Below, piece after piece: positions 1 through 9,274 of a DNA stretch of 64,000 nucleotides (the first letter of the stretch is position 1; each line of letters starts with the position of its first letter). The notes under the pieces were generated by a model, which was given only the letters and a program-made list of their open reading frames with translations, was not told the DNA's origin and searched no databases. Source of the stretch: Sulfotelmatobacter sp049792875 (GTDB lineage Bacteria; Acidobacteriota; Terriglobia; Terriglobales; Acidobacteriaceae); assembly GCA_049792875.1 (NCBI GenBank), contig JBARBI010000014.1:1-64000 (forward strand), in the 5' to 3' direction. Position numbers and translations under genes: made by a program.

Positions 1-47
1 TCTCAAAGGTTCCCGCTTCCTTTCCCCCGACCTCCCCGCGACCGGCC

Positions 48-1011
48 TCATGCGCTTGTTCGCCTAGGCGTTTCCGTGGGCCGCGGTCCATCCTGAGTTT
101 GGGTGGGTCCGGGTCTTTGAGCCGGACCGCCCGCTTTCAAATAGGCATTCACGGTTGCGTCGATATCGAGTTCCTGGCCGTACAGAGGATCTTTCTTACT
201 GTCAAAGAGAGGCGAAGCATCGTTGGTCTGCGTGTCCCACGATCCCGCGTAGTTATAACCATCAATCGTGATGAAATCGACCTGCTTGGCGGCATTTTTC
301 AGGTCAATGTTCACATAGTTCTGCGCCCCCGCCGGTCCATCGAACGACATCACATAGGTCTTACCGGTAATCTTGCCCAGCGCCTTCAGTTGAGTGCGGA
401 ACTCCGTCAGCAGCGCAGTGAAGTTCTGGGTGTCGCTCGCCGTCGGAAACTCCCAATCAATATTGAAACCGTCAAACAACCCGGGAGCGGTAATCCCCTG
501 GGCGATGTTGCCGTTCACAAACAGGTCGATGCACGAAGCGACCAGTGCCTGGCGGCCGGCCGCCGTACTCGCGGCCGTCACGAAAGCGGCAGTGTTAACC
601 GCCGACGCCCCTCCAACCGATATCAAAACCTTGAGGTTCGGATTTAGTTAGTTGCTTGAGTTGCTGAATCGCAGCGAAGTTTCCATAGAGCGGCCCCGGA
701 TAGGGGACCCCACTTACGCTCGGAAGGTACGGACTCTGATAGTCGGCCCACGAGTCCGCAATCGAACATGCGGCCATCGGAGTCGTAGTCACGTTCGCGA
801 AGGCATACATCAGGTGCGTCAACTTTCCCGCGACACCGTTCTGTTGCAGGTTCGCGATGTTGTACCCGGCGTAGTAAATACTCCACTCTTCGAAATATGC
901 CCCGAGAATCTTGCTGTCATGTTCTTCGGCAAATGCCGGAACCACGGATGCGATCAGCGTCAGTAAGCCGACCCCTACCACTTGGCACAATCGCGATGAA
1001 ATCTTTGTCAT
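48..1011 (-). pseudogene. Broken GH18 chitinase-like gene
   Basis: Secreted glycoside hydrolase family 18 remnant. The start at 1011 has a strong AGGAGAGG ribosome site and a signal peptide ending in PAFA. The N-terminal part (ILGAYFEEWSIY, then a strand ending LTHLMYAFANV) is read to about position 645. The next conserved block (NPNLKVLISVGG, then DGFNIDWEFP) lies in another frame, so one indel near the A-run at about 640-645 splits the gene. After the block NAYLKAG (about position 130) family similarity stops and the frame ends at 48 in unrelated Pro/Arg-rich sequence, so the 3' part of the barrel is also missing. The catalytic Glu of the DxxDxDxE-type motif is present, but the middle Asp is Asn. 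It lies divergent from the GH3 gene. The family call is firm. Whether the frameshift is real or an assembly error cannot be told from sequence alone. Confidence 0.8.
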
Positions 1012-1387
1012 AGCAAACCTCTCCTGCTGCATAAAATGCGAACGGGCGGAGTATAGTACTCTATAGCGGCCGGGGCAAGGGCTCATTCGCGGCGCGCCCT
1101 GTGCAAAACAGACGCCCGATGTACTCTATAGCAGTTTAGCCGTTGCGCCCTTCCGGCAGGGCTGGCTCCTCGTATTGAGCCAAACGGGGCTCGTCGAAAA
1201 GACGCAAGTCTCCAGCTGTTAGTGCAACCGCTGTCGAGCTTCCAAGAAATACTGCCCCCCAGCGAATTGTTCCCGAAGGTGTTCTCTCCCAACCGACTTA
1301 GCGTGTACAGTAGATCGTTTCAAGCCAGGTAGTTGCCGCGGGCGTCGTCCCGGACCGCGACTCAGAATCTCAAGGGAGATACAGCAA
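1012..1387. other. Intergenic region between divergent glycosidase genes
   Basis: A 376-bp gap holding the outward-facing start regions of the chitinase remnant and the GH3 gene. It contains the repeated 12-mer described separately and the GH3 ribosome site AAGGGAGA at about 1371-1378. No convincing ORF, RNA gene or terminator was seen. Confidence 0.6.
1056..1132. promoter_or_regulatory. Twice-repeated 12-mer upstream of the chitinase remnant
   Basis: The 12-mer GTACTCTATAGC occurs at 1056-1067 and again, identical, at 1121-1132, a 65-bp offset. The first copy sits in a partly palindromic context (TATAG-TAC-TCTATA). Both lie 45 to 121 bases upstream of the chitinase start. Inference: paired operator sites for a regulator of one or both divergent glycosidase genes. 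No regulator gene is adjacent. Confidence 0.4.
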
Positions 1388-4132
1388 ATGAACAACCGTG
1401 CGGTTTGGATGGGATGGACTATTGCCACGCTCGTGCGGCGACTCTTCGCAGCCGCTCTTTTTACGGCCCTAGCCGTGGGAGGAACAATCGCCTTCGCCCA
1501 GAACTCTGTCCCGGTCGTCACCGGAGACGCTCGCGTCGACAAACTCCTGAGCCAGATGACGCTCGAGGAAAAGATGGCGCTCATTCGCGGCGCCTCCGAA
1601 GATCCCTCCACCAATCAAGGACAAGCTGGATATCTCCCGGGCGTGCCTCGTCTCGGCATCCCTCCTATCCGCATGTCCGACGGTCCTCCCGGGGTGCTCA
1701 CGCGCCTGCCCTCCCAGGCCGAGACCGCCACCATGGGCCTCGCTGCCACCTTCAGCGCGAAAGACGCCGAAGACAATGGCGTGGTCATCGGGCGCGAAGC
1801 CAAGTCGCTCGGTATCGACGTGGTGCTCGAGCCATTTATTAATATTGACCGCGACATCACCTTCGATCGCGCTTACAACACCTACGGAGAAGATCCCGTC
1901 CTAACCGGCATCATCGGCGCGGGCCTGATCAAAGGAATTCAGTCGCAACGGGTCATGGCTCAAGCCAAACACTATGTGGCTTACGACACCGATGGCAACA
2001 ACGTAGTGGTCGACAATCAGGCGCTGCACGAGATCTATGTGGCTCCCTTTGTCGACGCGGTCCATGAGGATGTGTCATCCATCATGTGCTCCTACAACAA
2101 GGTGAATGGCACGTATGCCTGCGGAAACTCCGACACGTTGATCAAGATTCTGCGCGACGAGGTCGGCTTCAAGGGATTCGTTACTTCCGATTGGGGCGCC
2201 ACCCATGCGCCTTCGTTCATCAATCGCGGCCTCGACATGGAAATGCCCGGACCGGGGCCCAAAGACAATCCCCTCGGCTCCTTGATCTTTTCGTTCTTCA
2301 CCACGGACAAGCCCGAGCCGCCTCCCGAAAAGAAGCCCGACCTATCCGGGCTGGCGGGATTTCTGGGTGGGCATCTGCCCGAAGAGCCTACTCCCAAGCC
2401 GTTTGACTTTAGTGCATTCGGCACAGCGAAAGACCCTCATGTAAATTTCTGGACCCTGATGCAATCCGGCGAACTCAATGAGAGTACGATTACGAAAGCA
2501 GCCGGGCGCGTTCTCTACGAGATCGACAAGTTCGGCTATCTTGACCATCCCCCCAGCCACCAGATTCAGCCGCACGCCACCGAGGCAAACGCAATCATTA
2601 TCCAAAAGACCGCCGAGGATGCAGCCGTTCTGCTGAAGAACGAAGGGAACATCCTGCCCCTCAAAGCCTCCGACTTGGCCTCGCTAGCGATGATCGGCCC
2701 CGGCGCCGGTCAAGCGGTCGCCATCGGTATTGCCGGCGAGCGTTCTCTTGGCTGGCCCTGGAGGCAGGTCGGTCCTTACCCTGCCCTCAAGCAGTTTGCC
2801 CCTTACGCGAACATCACCTATGCCGTCGAAGACGATATGACAGGCGCGCCGATTTCCGCCTCCGCCCTGTCCCACGACGGCCAGCCTGGTCTTCTACGCA
2901 CCGACAAAAGCGGCACCACCCATGTCGACCCAATCCTCGACTTCACCAAGAAGAGCGCGAGTTCTCTGCCGGCAAACTCTGAAGCCACCTGGACTGGCAT
3001 CCTCACAGTTCCCTCCGCCGGTTCCTACTGGATCTATCTCCAACTGCTCGGCGCCGCGGGCAACGTCAGCATCGACGGAAAGCGGGTCGCCGGCACCAAC
3101 GGTATGCGGGGCAGCGTGCACGGCGACACTGTACTCGCCGGCAAGGACGGTCTGCTGCCCACCACTGACGGTCTGGACAATCTGCGTACCTCCCTCGATC
3201 TCACGGCCGGACCGCACACTCTCTCCGTCACCGTGGAGGGCGACACCTCGAACGATCCCGAGCAAATACGTCTGGCCTGGTTGACGCCGGACCAGAGGAA
3301 GGCAGACCACGAAGCCGCCATCGCCGCTGCGAAATCCGCGAATACCGCTGTAGTGTTCGCCTGGACTCGCGGCCGTCCGGCCTTCGGCCTGCCGGGAAAT
3401 CAAGACCGGCTGATCGAGGAAATCGCGGCCGTAAATCCCAACACTATCGTCGTCCTGAACGTAAGCCAGCCCGTGGCGTTGCCCTGGCTCCACAAGGTCA
3501 AGGCCGTATTGCAAATGTGGTGGCCCGGCGACGAAGGCGGATGGGCCACCGCCAACCTTCTGCTGGGCAAGACCAGCCCTGCCGGACGCTTGCCATTCAC
3601 CTGGGGCAAGCGACTGGAAGACTACGCGGCAAACGATCCGGCTCATCCCGAGCGCTCGTCCGCCGGGGTCAACGGGACGACGACCTTCAGCGAGGGCGTC
3701 TACGTCGGCTATCGCTGGTTCGACCAGCAAAAGATCGCCCCGTTGTTTCCGTTCGGATACGGATTGTCCTACACCACTTTCGCCTACACCGGCCTCAAGA
3801 CCGCGCCCGCCACTGACGGCGGTCTCGAAGTGAGCTTCCAACTGAAGAACACCGGCCCGGTCGCCGGCGACGAAGTCCCGCAAATTTATCTCGGCGCGCC
3901 CGCCCAGAAATCCAAGGGAGCCGACTTCGCGATACTTGCCTTGGCCGCCTTCGATCGCATCCATCTGGATCCCGGCCAGACCCAATCCGTCACTCTCCAC
4001 GTTCCACTCCGCAGCCTTCAATACTGGTCGACTGCGGAAAGTAAGTGGGTCAAGTCCATCGGTCCGCGCGACGTGCTGGTCGGCAGCTCATCTCGCGACC
4101 TACCGCTCAAGGCAGGTGTGGCAGTCCAGTAA
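1388..4132 (+). CDS. GH3 beta-glucosidase with PA14 domain
   Basis: Secreted glycoside hydrolase family 3 enzyme of 914 residues that should release terminal beta-linked glucose or related sugars from oligosaccharides in the periplasm or outside the cell. A signal peptide ends near residue 38 (TIAFAQ). The (beta/alpha)8 domain opens with VDKLLSQMTLEEKMALI. The nucleophile is Asp268 in the conserved SDW motif. The second alpha/beta domain begins near residue 410 (AAVLLKNEGNILPL). A PA14-like insert spans about residues 515-640 (WTGILTVPSAGSYWIYL through TAGPHTLSVTVEG), and a fibronectin-III-like domain closes the protein after FGYGLSYTTF. This order matches PA14-containing GH3 enzymes. The start is supported by AAGGGAGA ten bases upstream. 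Exact substrate is unknown. Confidence 0.93.
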   Translation: MNNRAVWMGWTIATLVRRLFAAALFTALAVGGTIAFAQNSVPVVTGDARVDKLLSQMTLEEKMALIRGASEDPSTNQGQAGYLPGVPRLGIPPIRMSDGPPGVLTRLPSQAETATMGLAATFSAKDAEDNGVVIGREAKSLGIDVVLEPFINIDRDITFDRAYNTYGEDPVLTGIIGAGLIKGIQSQRVMAQAKHYVAYDTDGNNVVVDNQALHEIYVAPFVDAVHEDVSSIMCSYNKVNGTYACGNSDTLIKILRDEVGFKGFVTSDWGATHAPSFINRGLDMEMPGPGPKDNPLGSLIFSFFTTDKPEPPPEKKPDLSGLAGFLGGHLPEEPTPKPFDFSAFGTAKDPHVNFWTLMQSGELNESTITKAAGRVLYEIDKFGYLDHPPSHQIQPHATEANAIIIQKTAEDAAVLLKNEGNILPLKASDLASLAMIGPGAGQAVAIGIAGERSLGWPWRQVGPYPALKQFAPYANITYAVEDDMTGAPISASALSHDGQPGLLRTDKSGTTHVDPILDFTKKSASSLPANSEATWTGILTVPSAGSYWIYLQLLGAAGNVSIDGKRVAGTNGMRGSVHGDTVLAGKDGLLPTTDGLDNLRTSLDLTAGPHTLSVTVEGDTSNDPEQIRLAWLTPDQRKADHEAAIAAAKSANTAVVFAWTRGRPAFGLPGNQDRLIEEIAAVNPNTIVVLNVSQPVALPWLHKVKAVLQMWWPGDEGGWATANLLLGKTSPAGRLPFTWGKRLEDYAANDPAHPERSSAGVNGTTTFSEGVYVGYRWFDQQKIAPLFPFGYGLSYTTFAYTGLKTAPATDGGLEVSFQLKNTGPVAGDEVPQIYLGAPAQKSKGADFAILALAAFDRIHLDPGQTQSVTLHVPLRSLQYWSTAESKWVKSIGPRDVLVGSSSRDLPLKAGVAVQ

Positions 4133-4205
4133 GTAAACTCGCAGGTGTCGATGTGGGGGCAGCCGCTGGCCGCCGGGCGCAACCCGTTCGCTAAGCCCCT
4201 GTGGC

Positions 4206-4224
4206 GCCGGGTCTCAGACCCGGC
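4206..4224. terminator. Short perfect hairpin downstream of the GH3 gene
   Basis: GCCGGGTC and GACCCGGC form an 8-bp perfect stem with a 3-nt loop, 73 bases after the GH3 stop. No T-run follows, so a rho-independent terminator is uncertain. It could equally be a small dispersed palindrome. Confidence 0.4.
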
Positions 4225-4320
4225 CAACCCGAGCGAAGCGTGGCTGCGCGCTTCTCAACACTCTCGACCAATCGACTAAAATTGTCTTGGCTAGGGATCG
4301 TCAAAGGAACAAGGTCGCTG

Positions 4321-5571
4321 ATGATGCGGATGGTCCTCGACATCTTCGCCCAAATCTTCCGCACCCTCTGGGCCCACAAGCTGCGCTCGTTCCTCACCAT
4401 GTTCGGAGTTGCATGGGGTGTAGGATCATTGCTGCTGCTCGTCGGTCTCGGCGAAGGCTTCCGCTCGGGAAACAAGCGTGGTCTGGCCGAATACGGCGAA
4501 AACATCATGTTTATCTTTCCCGCCCGAGCGCCCGCCGTAGCAGGCAGCATGAACTCTGCTCGCCACTATCTGCTAACCTACCGGGACTACGCGGACATTC
4601 AGAAAGAGGCTGCCCACGTTCGCAAGGCTTCGCCTGTGCTGGCACGCGATGATGTACGCGCCGTCAGTGAATTCGCCACGGCTAACGGACAGATTGTCGG
4701 CGTGGAGCCTCAGTTCAATGAGATCCGGTTCCTTCCGATCAAGCAGGGCCGTTGGCTCAATGACCTCGATGAGTCTCAGAGACGCAACGTCATTGTCCTC
4801 GGCGACGAACTGACCCGAAACCTGTTCTCCGGACGCCCCGCGCTGGGCGCCGCCGTCCTGCTTAATGACATAAGGTTTGAAGTGATCGGTACGCTGAAGC
4901 GCGTGGGCCGGGGTGACGACAATTTCACGAACATGCGCGGCTACATTCCCTATCACGTGATGGCCACTTACTTCCCGCTGAAAGGCGAGAACCACCAAAA
5001 CTCCATCTCCCTGATCAACTATCAGCCTCGCGTAACCGCCGAGCACTTGCTGGCGCAGGAAGATGTCCAAAAGATCATTGCCCGCAATCACGGCTTCGAC
5101 TACCGCGATCTGGATGCCTTCGAAGGCATGGACACGGTTCAGCAGGCCGAAATGATGGGCAAGATTTTCGATGCCATGAACTTATTCCTGGGCACGGTGG
5201 GACTCGTTACTCTGGCCCTGGGCGCCATCGGCGTCATCAACATCATGCTGGTTGCGGTCACCGAACGCACCCGCGAGATCGGACTGCGCAAAGCCCTTGG
5301 CGCCACCAATCGCAGCATCCTGGTCCAGTTTTTTCTGGAGGGAATCCTTCTTACATTCTTGAGTGGACTGATCGGTCTGGGGCTCGCCGGTGCTCTGATG
5401 GCGCTGCTCGGTACGCAGGAAGCGCCTGCGGGATTTGACCCTCCCAAGCTTGTACCCGCATCGGCGATTCTGGCAATCTCCTGCTTGACGCTCGCGGGCG
5501 TCATTGCGGGACTCTATCCCGCGCGCAAGGCCGCCATGCTGCAACCCGTCGAAGCACTGCGTCAGGAGTAA
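4321..5571 (+). CDS. ABC transporter permease, MacB/FtsX type
   Basis: Inner-membrane permease of 416 residues in the MacB-like family, which couples to an ATPase for export of substrates or envelope components. One N-terminal membrane helix (about residues 20-42, in FLTMFGVAWGVGSLLLLV) is followed by a large periplasmic core domain. Three C-terminal FtsX helices follow, with the family signature TREIGLRKALGAT. An ORF extends upstream to 4201, but the first 40 codons are low-quality sequence with no family match. The ATG at 4321 places the start directly before the conserved helix. It is followed nine bases later by a second permease of the same family, so the two probably form a heterodimer. 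No ATPase gene is in the window. Confidence 0.85.
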   Translation: MMRMVLDIFAQIFRTLWAHKLRSFLTMFGVAWGVGSLLLLVGLGEGFRSGNKRGLAEYGENIMFIFPARAPAVAGSMNSARHYLLTYRDYADIQKEAAHVRKASPVLARDDVRAVSEFATANGQIVGVEPQFNEIRFLPIKQGRWLNDLDESQRRNVIVLGDELTRNLFSGRPALGAAVLLNDIRFEVIGTLKRVGRGDDNFTNMRGYIPYHVMATYFPLKGENHQNSISLINYQPRVTAEHLLAQEDVQKIIARNHGFDYRDLDAFEGMDTVQQAEMMGKIFDAMNLFLGTVGLVTLALGAIGVINIMLVAVTERTREIGLRKALGATNRSILVQFFLEGILLTFLSGLIGLGLAGALMALLGTQEAPAGFDPPKLVPASAILAISCLTLAGVIAGLYPARKAAMLQPVEALRQE

Positions 5572-5600
5572 GACTAGAGTTGGGCCTGGGACTAAAGACG

Positions 5601-6842
5601 ATGTTCCGTGATTTGCTGCAAGAAGCCTACGGCGCCATGCGACACAACCGACGCCGCACCACGCTCACCATGCTCGGCATGGCTTGGGGCATCGCCACGG
5701 TTGTGATGCTGCTCTCCTACGGCAACGGCTTCGGCCAGGCCTGCGCCAACATCTTTGCCAACTTCGGCACCAAGCTGATGATCATGGTTCCCGGCCGCAG
5801 TTCGATGCAGGCTGGCGGCCAGAAAGCCGGCGTGCCCATACGCTTTACTCTCGATGATGTGGACACGCTTACCAACAACATTCCTCAAGTCACTCACATC
5901 ACCCCGGAGGCGTCCAAGCAGGCCAACATACAGTACGAGACCAGAACGTTCACCTTCGACGTTACGGGCAACTATCCCAACGTCTTTCCCATCCGCGCGC
6001 TCAAACTGGCGCTGGGCCGCTTCTACAACCCGGAGGATGAGATCCAGCACGCTCGCGTCGCCGTCATCGGCTCCCAGGCCAAAGAAAAGCTCTTCTCGGG
6101 ACGCAACGCATTGGGCGAACGAATCCGGATTGATGGCCTCAGCGTGGAAGTCATCGGCGTCATCAGTCCTAAGATGCAGGCGGGCGATGACAATATTAAC
6201 CGCGTGATCTACATCCCCTTCACCACCATGAGCGGCCTCAAGGACACACACTACCTCGACTCCATCTGGTTCAACTATGAGACCCCGGCGTATGAAGATC
6301 TGGAACACACAGTGCGCTCCGTGATGGCTGCCGAACACAGGTTTAATCCCGCCGACCGGCGCGCCATGTTGGTGTTTAACCTCATGGAACAGGTCCACCA
6401 GTTCGAATTGCTTAGCCTCGGCTTGAAGATTCTGCTGGGTTTCATCGGCACGCTCACACTGGGCATTGGCGGCGTGTGTCTCATGAACATCATGCTGGTC
6501 TCGGTGACGCAGCGTACCCGTGAGATCGGCGTGGAAAAAGCGCTGGGCGCGCGCCGGAGTCATATCCTTCTTCAGTTCCTCGCCGAATCTCTGACCATCA
6601 CTTTCATCGGCGGCGCGCTCGGAATCATCCTGGCCTACGGGGTCTCCCTATCGGTCGGAAGGCTCACCCTCTACAGCGCGATTGCCAAGAACGCTGAAGC
6701 TGGCGATGTCCGGCTAGTCATCTCGCCCAGCACTCTGATCGTGGCTACACTGATCCTCGCCGCTGTCGGGCTGATCAGCGGTATGGTGCCCGCCGTCCGC
6801 GCCTCGCGCCTGGACCCCATTGAGGCCCTGCGCTACGAATGA
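5601..6842 (+). CDS. ABC transporter permease, MacB/FtsX type (second subunit)
   Basis: Second permease of the pair, 413 residues. It has the same plan: an N-terminal helix in TTLTMLGMAWGIATVVMLL, a periplasmic MacB-like core, and a C-terminal FtsX domain of three helices with the signature TREIGVEKALGARRSH. The start could be the TTG at 5580 or the ATG at 5601. I prefer the ATG because it keeps the usual short cytoplasmic lead (MFRDLLQEAYGAMRHN). It is co-directional with the preceding permease and almost certainly co-transcribed. Its 3' end overlaps the convergent haloperoxidase-like frame by 68 bases. Confidence 0.85.
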   Translation: MFRDLLQEAYGAMRHNRRRTTLTMLGMAWGIATVVMLLSYGNGFGQACANIFANFGTKLMIMVPGRSSMQAGGQKAGVPIRFTLDDVDTLTNNIPQVTHITPEASKQANIQYETRTFTFDVTGNYPNVFPIRALKLALGRFYNPEDEIQHARVAVIGSQAKEKLFSGRNALGERIRIDGLSVEVIGVISPKMQAGDDNINRVIYIPFTTMSGLKDTHYLDSIWFNYETPAYEDLEHTVRSVMAAEHRFNPADRRAMLVFNLMEQVHQFELLSLGLKILLGFIGTLTLGIGGVCLMNIMLVSVTQRTREIGVEKALGARRSHILLQFLAESLTITFIGGALGIILAYGVSLSVGRLTLYSAIAKNAEAGDVRLVISPSTLIVATLILAAVGLISGMVPAVRASRLDPIEALRYE

Positions 6843-8123
6843 CCTCGGTGAGTTCGGATCCTCCCCTCTCAGCCGTTCTCACCCGGAACAATCCCGTCTT
6901 CACGCAGCCGCTGGTTTGATCCGCGATCGAATGTTCCTCGAATTCTTCCGCTTGGTCGCCCTCCAAAGGGAGCAACGCGTGGGTCGAAATGAAATCTGCA
7001 ACCGTCTGTCCCAGCGTATTTCCGCGTAGGCAGGAGGTCCTGAAGTGAATACCGCCAAAGACCCGCGCGTCAGCGATTTCCGCCGTCGCAGCCGAGAAGC
7101 TGGGAAATGCGCGAGTTCCTGGCCGTACGTCGGAGGTAACAGGGAACGGTGTGTCGTCGCCAAAAACGGCAGCCAGCACAGAGGCCGCCGCGCCGCTGAC
7201 GGTCGAATGGCCGGATGGGTACTCTGGATGGGCCGGAGTGCCGGACGGAAAGTAGTCGAGCCAGGGTGTCCAGGTTGAGTCCGGGTCGGTGGCCGGGTTG
7301 CCATCGGTGTCACCTGCCCGGATCGCGGTGATCGGCCGCCAGAACACGTATCGATACTTCCCATCCCAGCAAGCGATTGCCGCGTCTGCCATGGTTACGT
7401 TCAGCAAGGCAAACAGATGAGCGTTCTGCGAGAGGCTCAGGGACTGCTCAGCCGCAATCTGCGAGGCAATTCGGTTCCAGTAGAGCGGAGTATTGCCAGC
7501 CCAGAACAGAGCGAGCTCTGACTGGTCCGCCGAGCGCGATGACCCTGAGAAACTGCCCATCGTTTTCAATTCCTTGTACTCGGCAGCGTACTCAGGACTG
7601 GTCAGCGCGAGTGGAGGCGGCAGACGAAACTGCGAGGGGCGCAGCAGGACCCATGGCGTCATCGTCGCGAACTGTGGGCCAGCGCCGGGCGCGTTCAGCA
7701 ATGGTGTAGGCCGCCAGGCACCCACGGCCGCAGGCATCCCTTCGATGCCGAGGACGCCGAGAAATGGAGGGGGAGGCGGCGCAAGCCCGTCGGTTAACCT
7801 CCATGCCCAAATGCTATCTGCAACCGCCTGGCCCCAGCGATTCCAGCCTGGATCGATTTCGCATTCTCTTGCAACGCCGCGATCGAAGCGTCGTGTTTTG
7901 TGGTGAGCGGCCCCGCCTGAGCGGGATAGAGGTTGATCAGAATCGCGTACGCTGCCTGAACCGCGGCCGCGCGTTGGGACGCGTGTCGCGGGGCTGCCGG
8001 ACGGACATAGAGGGGTCGGTAGCGTGTCCGGACGCCATTCACGGCAGCGAAAACGCTTGAAGTTTCTGGCACGGGGAAGATGTTCCTAAACTCAAGCGGC
8101 GTTCTGATTGGCAACACTCGCAT
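6775..8123 (-). pseudogene. Broken vanadium-dependent haloperoxidase/PAP2-like gene
   Basis: Homologue of secreted vanadium chloroperoxidase-like proteins (PAP2 phosphatase fold). The downstream frame (start 7737 or earlier) carries the vanadate-binding set: Lys and Arg in KYRYVFWRP, the SGH motif in PEYPSGHSTVSG, and Arg/His in the ARVFGGIHFR block. The upstream piece, with AAVQAAYAILINLYP, lies in another frame. Reading across about 7830, restoring one T to give IAWGQAVADSIW joins the two frames exactly, so a single-base deletion breaks the gene. The 5' end is also doubtful: before VFAAVNGVRTRYRPL the expected secretion signal and first helices are not recognisable. The C-terminal 50 or so residues are atypical too. 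It could be a real decaying gene or a sequencing artefact next to a G-run. Confidence 0.75.
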
Positions 8124-8302
8124 GCTCCTGCACCCTAATTGTCAAGAGTGAAAGCACAAGAGTGCAAGCATCTGTATAACTCGGTGACTGGATCAGACAA
8201 TCAAGCAGGGGAAACCGTACTAGTTGTGCGTTCAGCTGCAGTCCGTGCTTCTTACCTTCGCGAGGTGGATCAACGATGCACCGCGACAACTGAGGTTTGC
8301 CC

Positions 8303-8683
8303 TCACCCCGCCAGCAGCGTCACTCCCGCCGCGACCAGGACCGCGGCGATCCACCGCCGGCGGTCGACTCTTTCGTGCAGGAAGATCTTCGCCGCGAAGG
8401 CATTGCCGATGAAGGTGAGCGAAGCGGCCGCGGGCGCGACCAGGCTTACGTCTCCCCAGGAGAGCGCGAACAGCAAGCTGAAGAACGCCACCGCCATGGC
8501 ACTTACACCCAAAAAAAAGTTTGGCTTGCCCAGGATGCGGGACACCACGGTCCACACTCCCGCTCGGCGCCAAAGCGCATGCACGTCGCCCACCTGCTTC
8601 ATGGCGCGCGCCAGCAGAACGTCTCCCACCACCGACGCGAAAGCCACCGCCAGAATCGCACCCCAGGTATACATGTGCTTCAT
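8303..8683 (-). CDS. Half-size EamA/SMR-like membrane protein
   Basis: Four-helix inner-membrane protein of 126 residues, the size of small multidrug resistance proteins or one half of an EamA/DMT transporter. Helices are visible at about 8-26, 50-72, 78-100 and 106-125. It ends with VAAGVTLLAG. It is the second gene of a translationally coupled pair: its start overlaps the stop of the preceding similar gene by 4 bp (8680-8683). Known paired half-transporters such as ArnE/ArnF work as heterodimers to flip lipid-linked substrates. By position next to the HpnJ gene, flipping of a hopanoid or other lipid head group is a reasonable but unproven role. Confidence 0.75.
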   Translation of the reverse strand: MKHMYTWGAILAVAFASVVGDVLLARAMKQVGDVHALWRRAGVWTVVSRILGKPNFFLGVSAMAVAFFSLLFALSWGDVSLVAPAAASLTFIGNAFAAKIFLHERVDRRRWIAAVLVAAGVTLLAG

Positions 8684-9165
8684 GATTCCGCACCACCCGA
8701 GATCACCGGCTCAACATCGGATGCGGATGCACCATTTCTCGACGCGCTCTTTGCGGCGAGAAGTGGGGATTCTGGATGCTCAGGCGAATGCGATGTCAGG
8801 GCGGGACCTCCCGCCACGAATCCCACTCCACCGGAGATCAGCGCGATCCCGAGCCAGCGCAAGGGGCTGACTTGCTCATGCAGCCCGAACCTTGCCACCA
8901 GCGCCAGCAGCACGTATCCCAGCGAAGTGGCCGGCAATACGTAGGTGAGGTCCGCCCAGGAAAGGGCGTTCATATAGGAAGCAAAGAAGGCAAGCAACAG
9001 CAGGATGCCCACTGCGACCCACGGATTTAACACCGCGAGAATCACGCCCTGCAGATGATGGAGAGAAATGTTTCCGGTCTGCTTCATCCCGTGCGAAAGC
9101 ATGGTGTCGCCCGCCGCTGCAAAGACGGTTACTCCAGCCAGCACTAGATACTTGTGAAAGGTCAC
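8680..9165 (-). CDS. EamA-family four-helix membrane protein
   Basis: Partner of the next gene, 161 residues with four predicted helices in the first 120, then a Ser/Ala/Pro-rich cytoplasmic tail of about 40 residues. The first helix ends with GDTMLSHGMKQTG, closely parallel to GDVLLARAMKQVG in the neighbour, so the two are paralogues from a duplication. Overlap of stop and start (ATGA) argues for coupled translation and equimolar assembly as a heterodimer. Like ArnE/F or other DMT halves it probably moves a small amphipathic or lipid-linked compound. The tail has no counterpart in the partner. Confidence 0.75.
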   Translation of the reverse strand: MTFHKYLVLAGVTVFAAAGDTMLSHGMKQTGNISLHHLQGVILAVLNPWVAVGILLLLAFFASYMNALSWADLTYVLPATSLGYVLLALVARFGLHEQVSPLRWLGIALISGGVGFVAGGPALTSHSPEHPESPLLAAKSASRNGASASDVEPVISGGAES

Positions 9166-9175
9166 TTAGGTTCAG

Positions 9176-9267
9176 GTTTAAGGTTTCAGAGTTTCGAGGT
9201 TTCAAAGACGTCAATGAACTCAAGGGCCGGATACCTTGAAACCTTGAAACGCGAAACTTTGAAACCT
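9176..9267. repeat. Low-complexity inverted repeat between hpnJ and the EamA pair
   Basis: AGGTTTCAAAG at 9197-9207 and CTTTGAAACCT at 9257-9267 are perfect 11-bp inverted arms. Between them ACCTTGAA is repeated in tandem at 9233-9248, and related GTTTC words lie just before the left arm. The element fills almost the whole gap after hpnJ. On either strand it can fold into a long hairpin, so it may terminate or stabilise the transcript. It resembles dispersed palindromic intergenic elements. Confidence 0.55.
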
Positions 9268-9274
9268 GCCATTT

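Noticed and set aside
1..47. Left-edge sequence
   Set aside because: Too short and without features to assign; probably outside the chitinase remnant.
2894..4021. Long minus-strand frame of 375 codons inside the GH3 gene
   Set aside because: It mirrors the strong GH3 coding frame in GC-rich DNA and has no recognisable domain.
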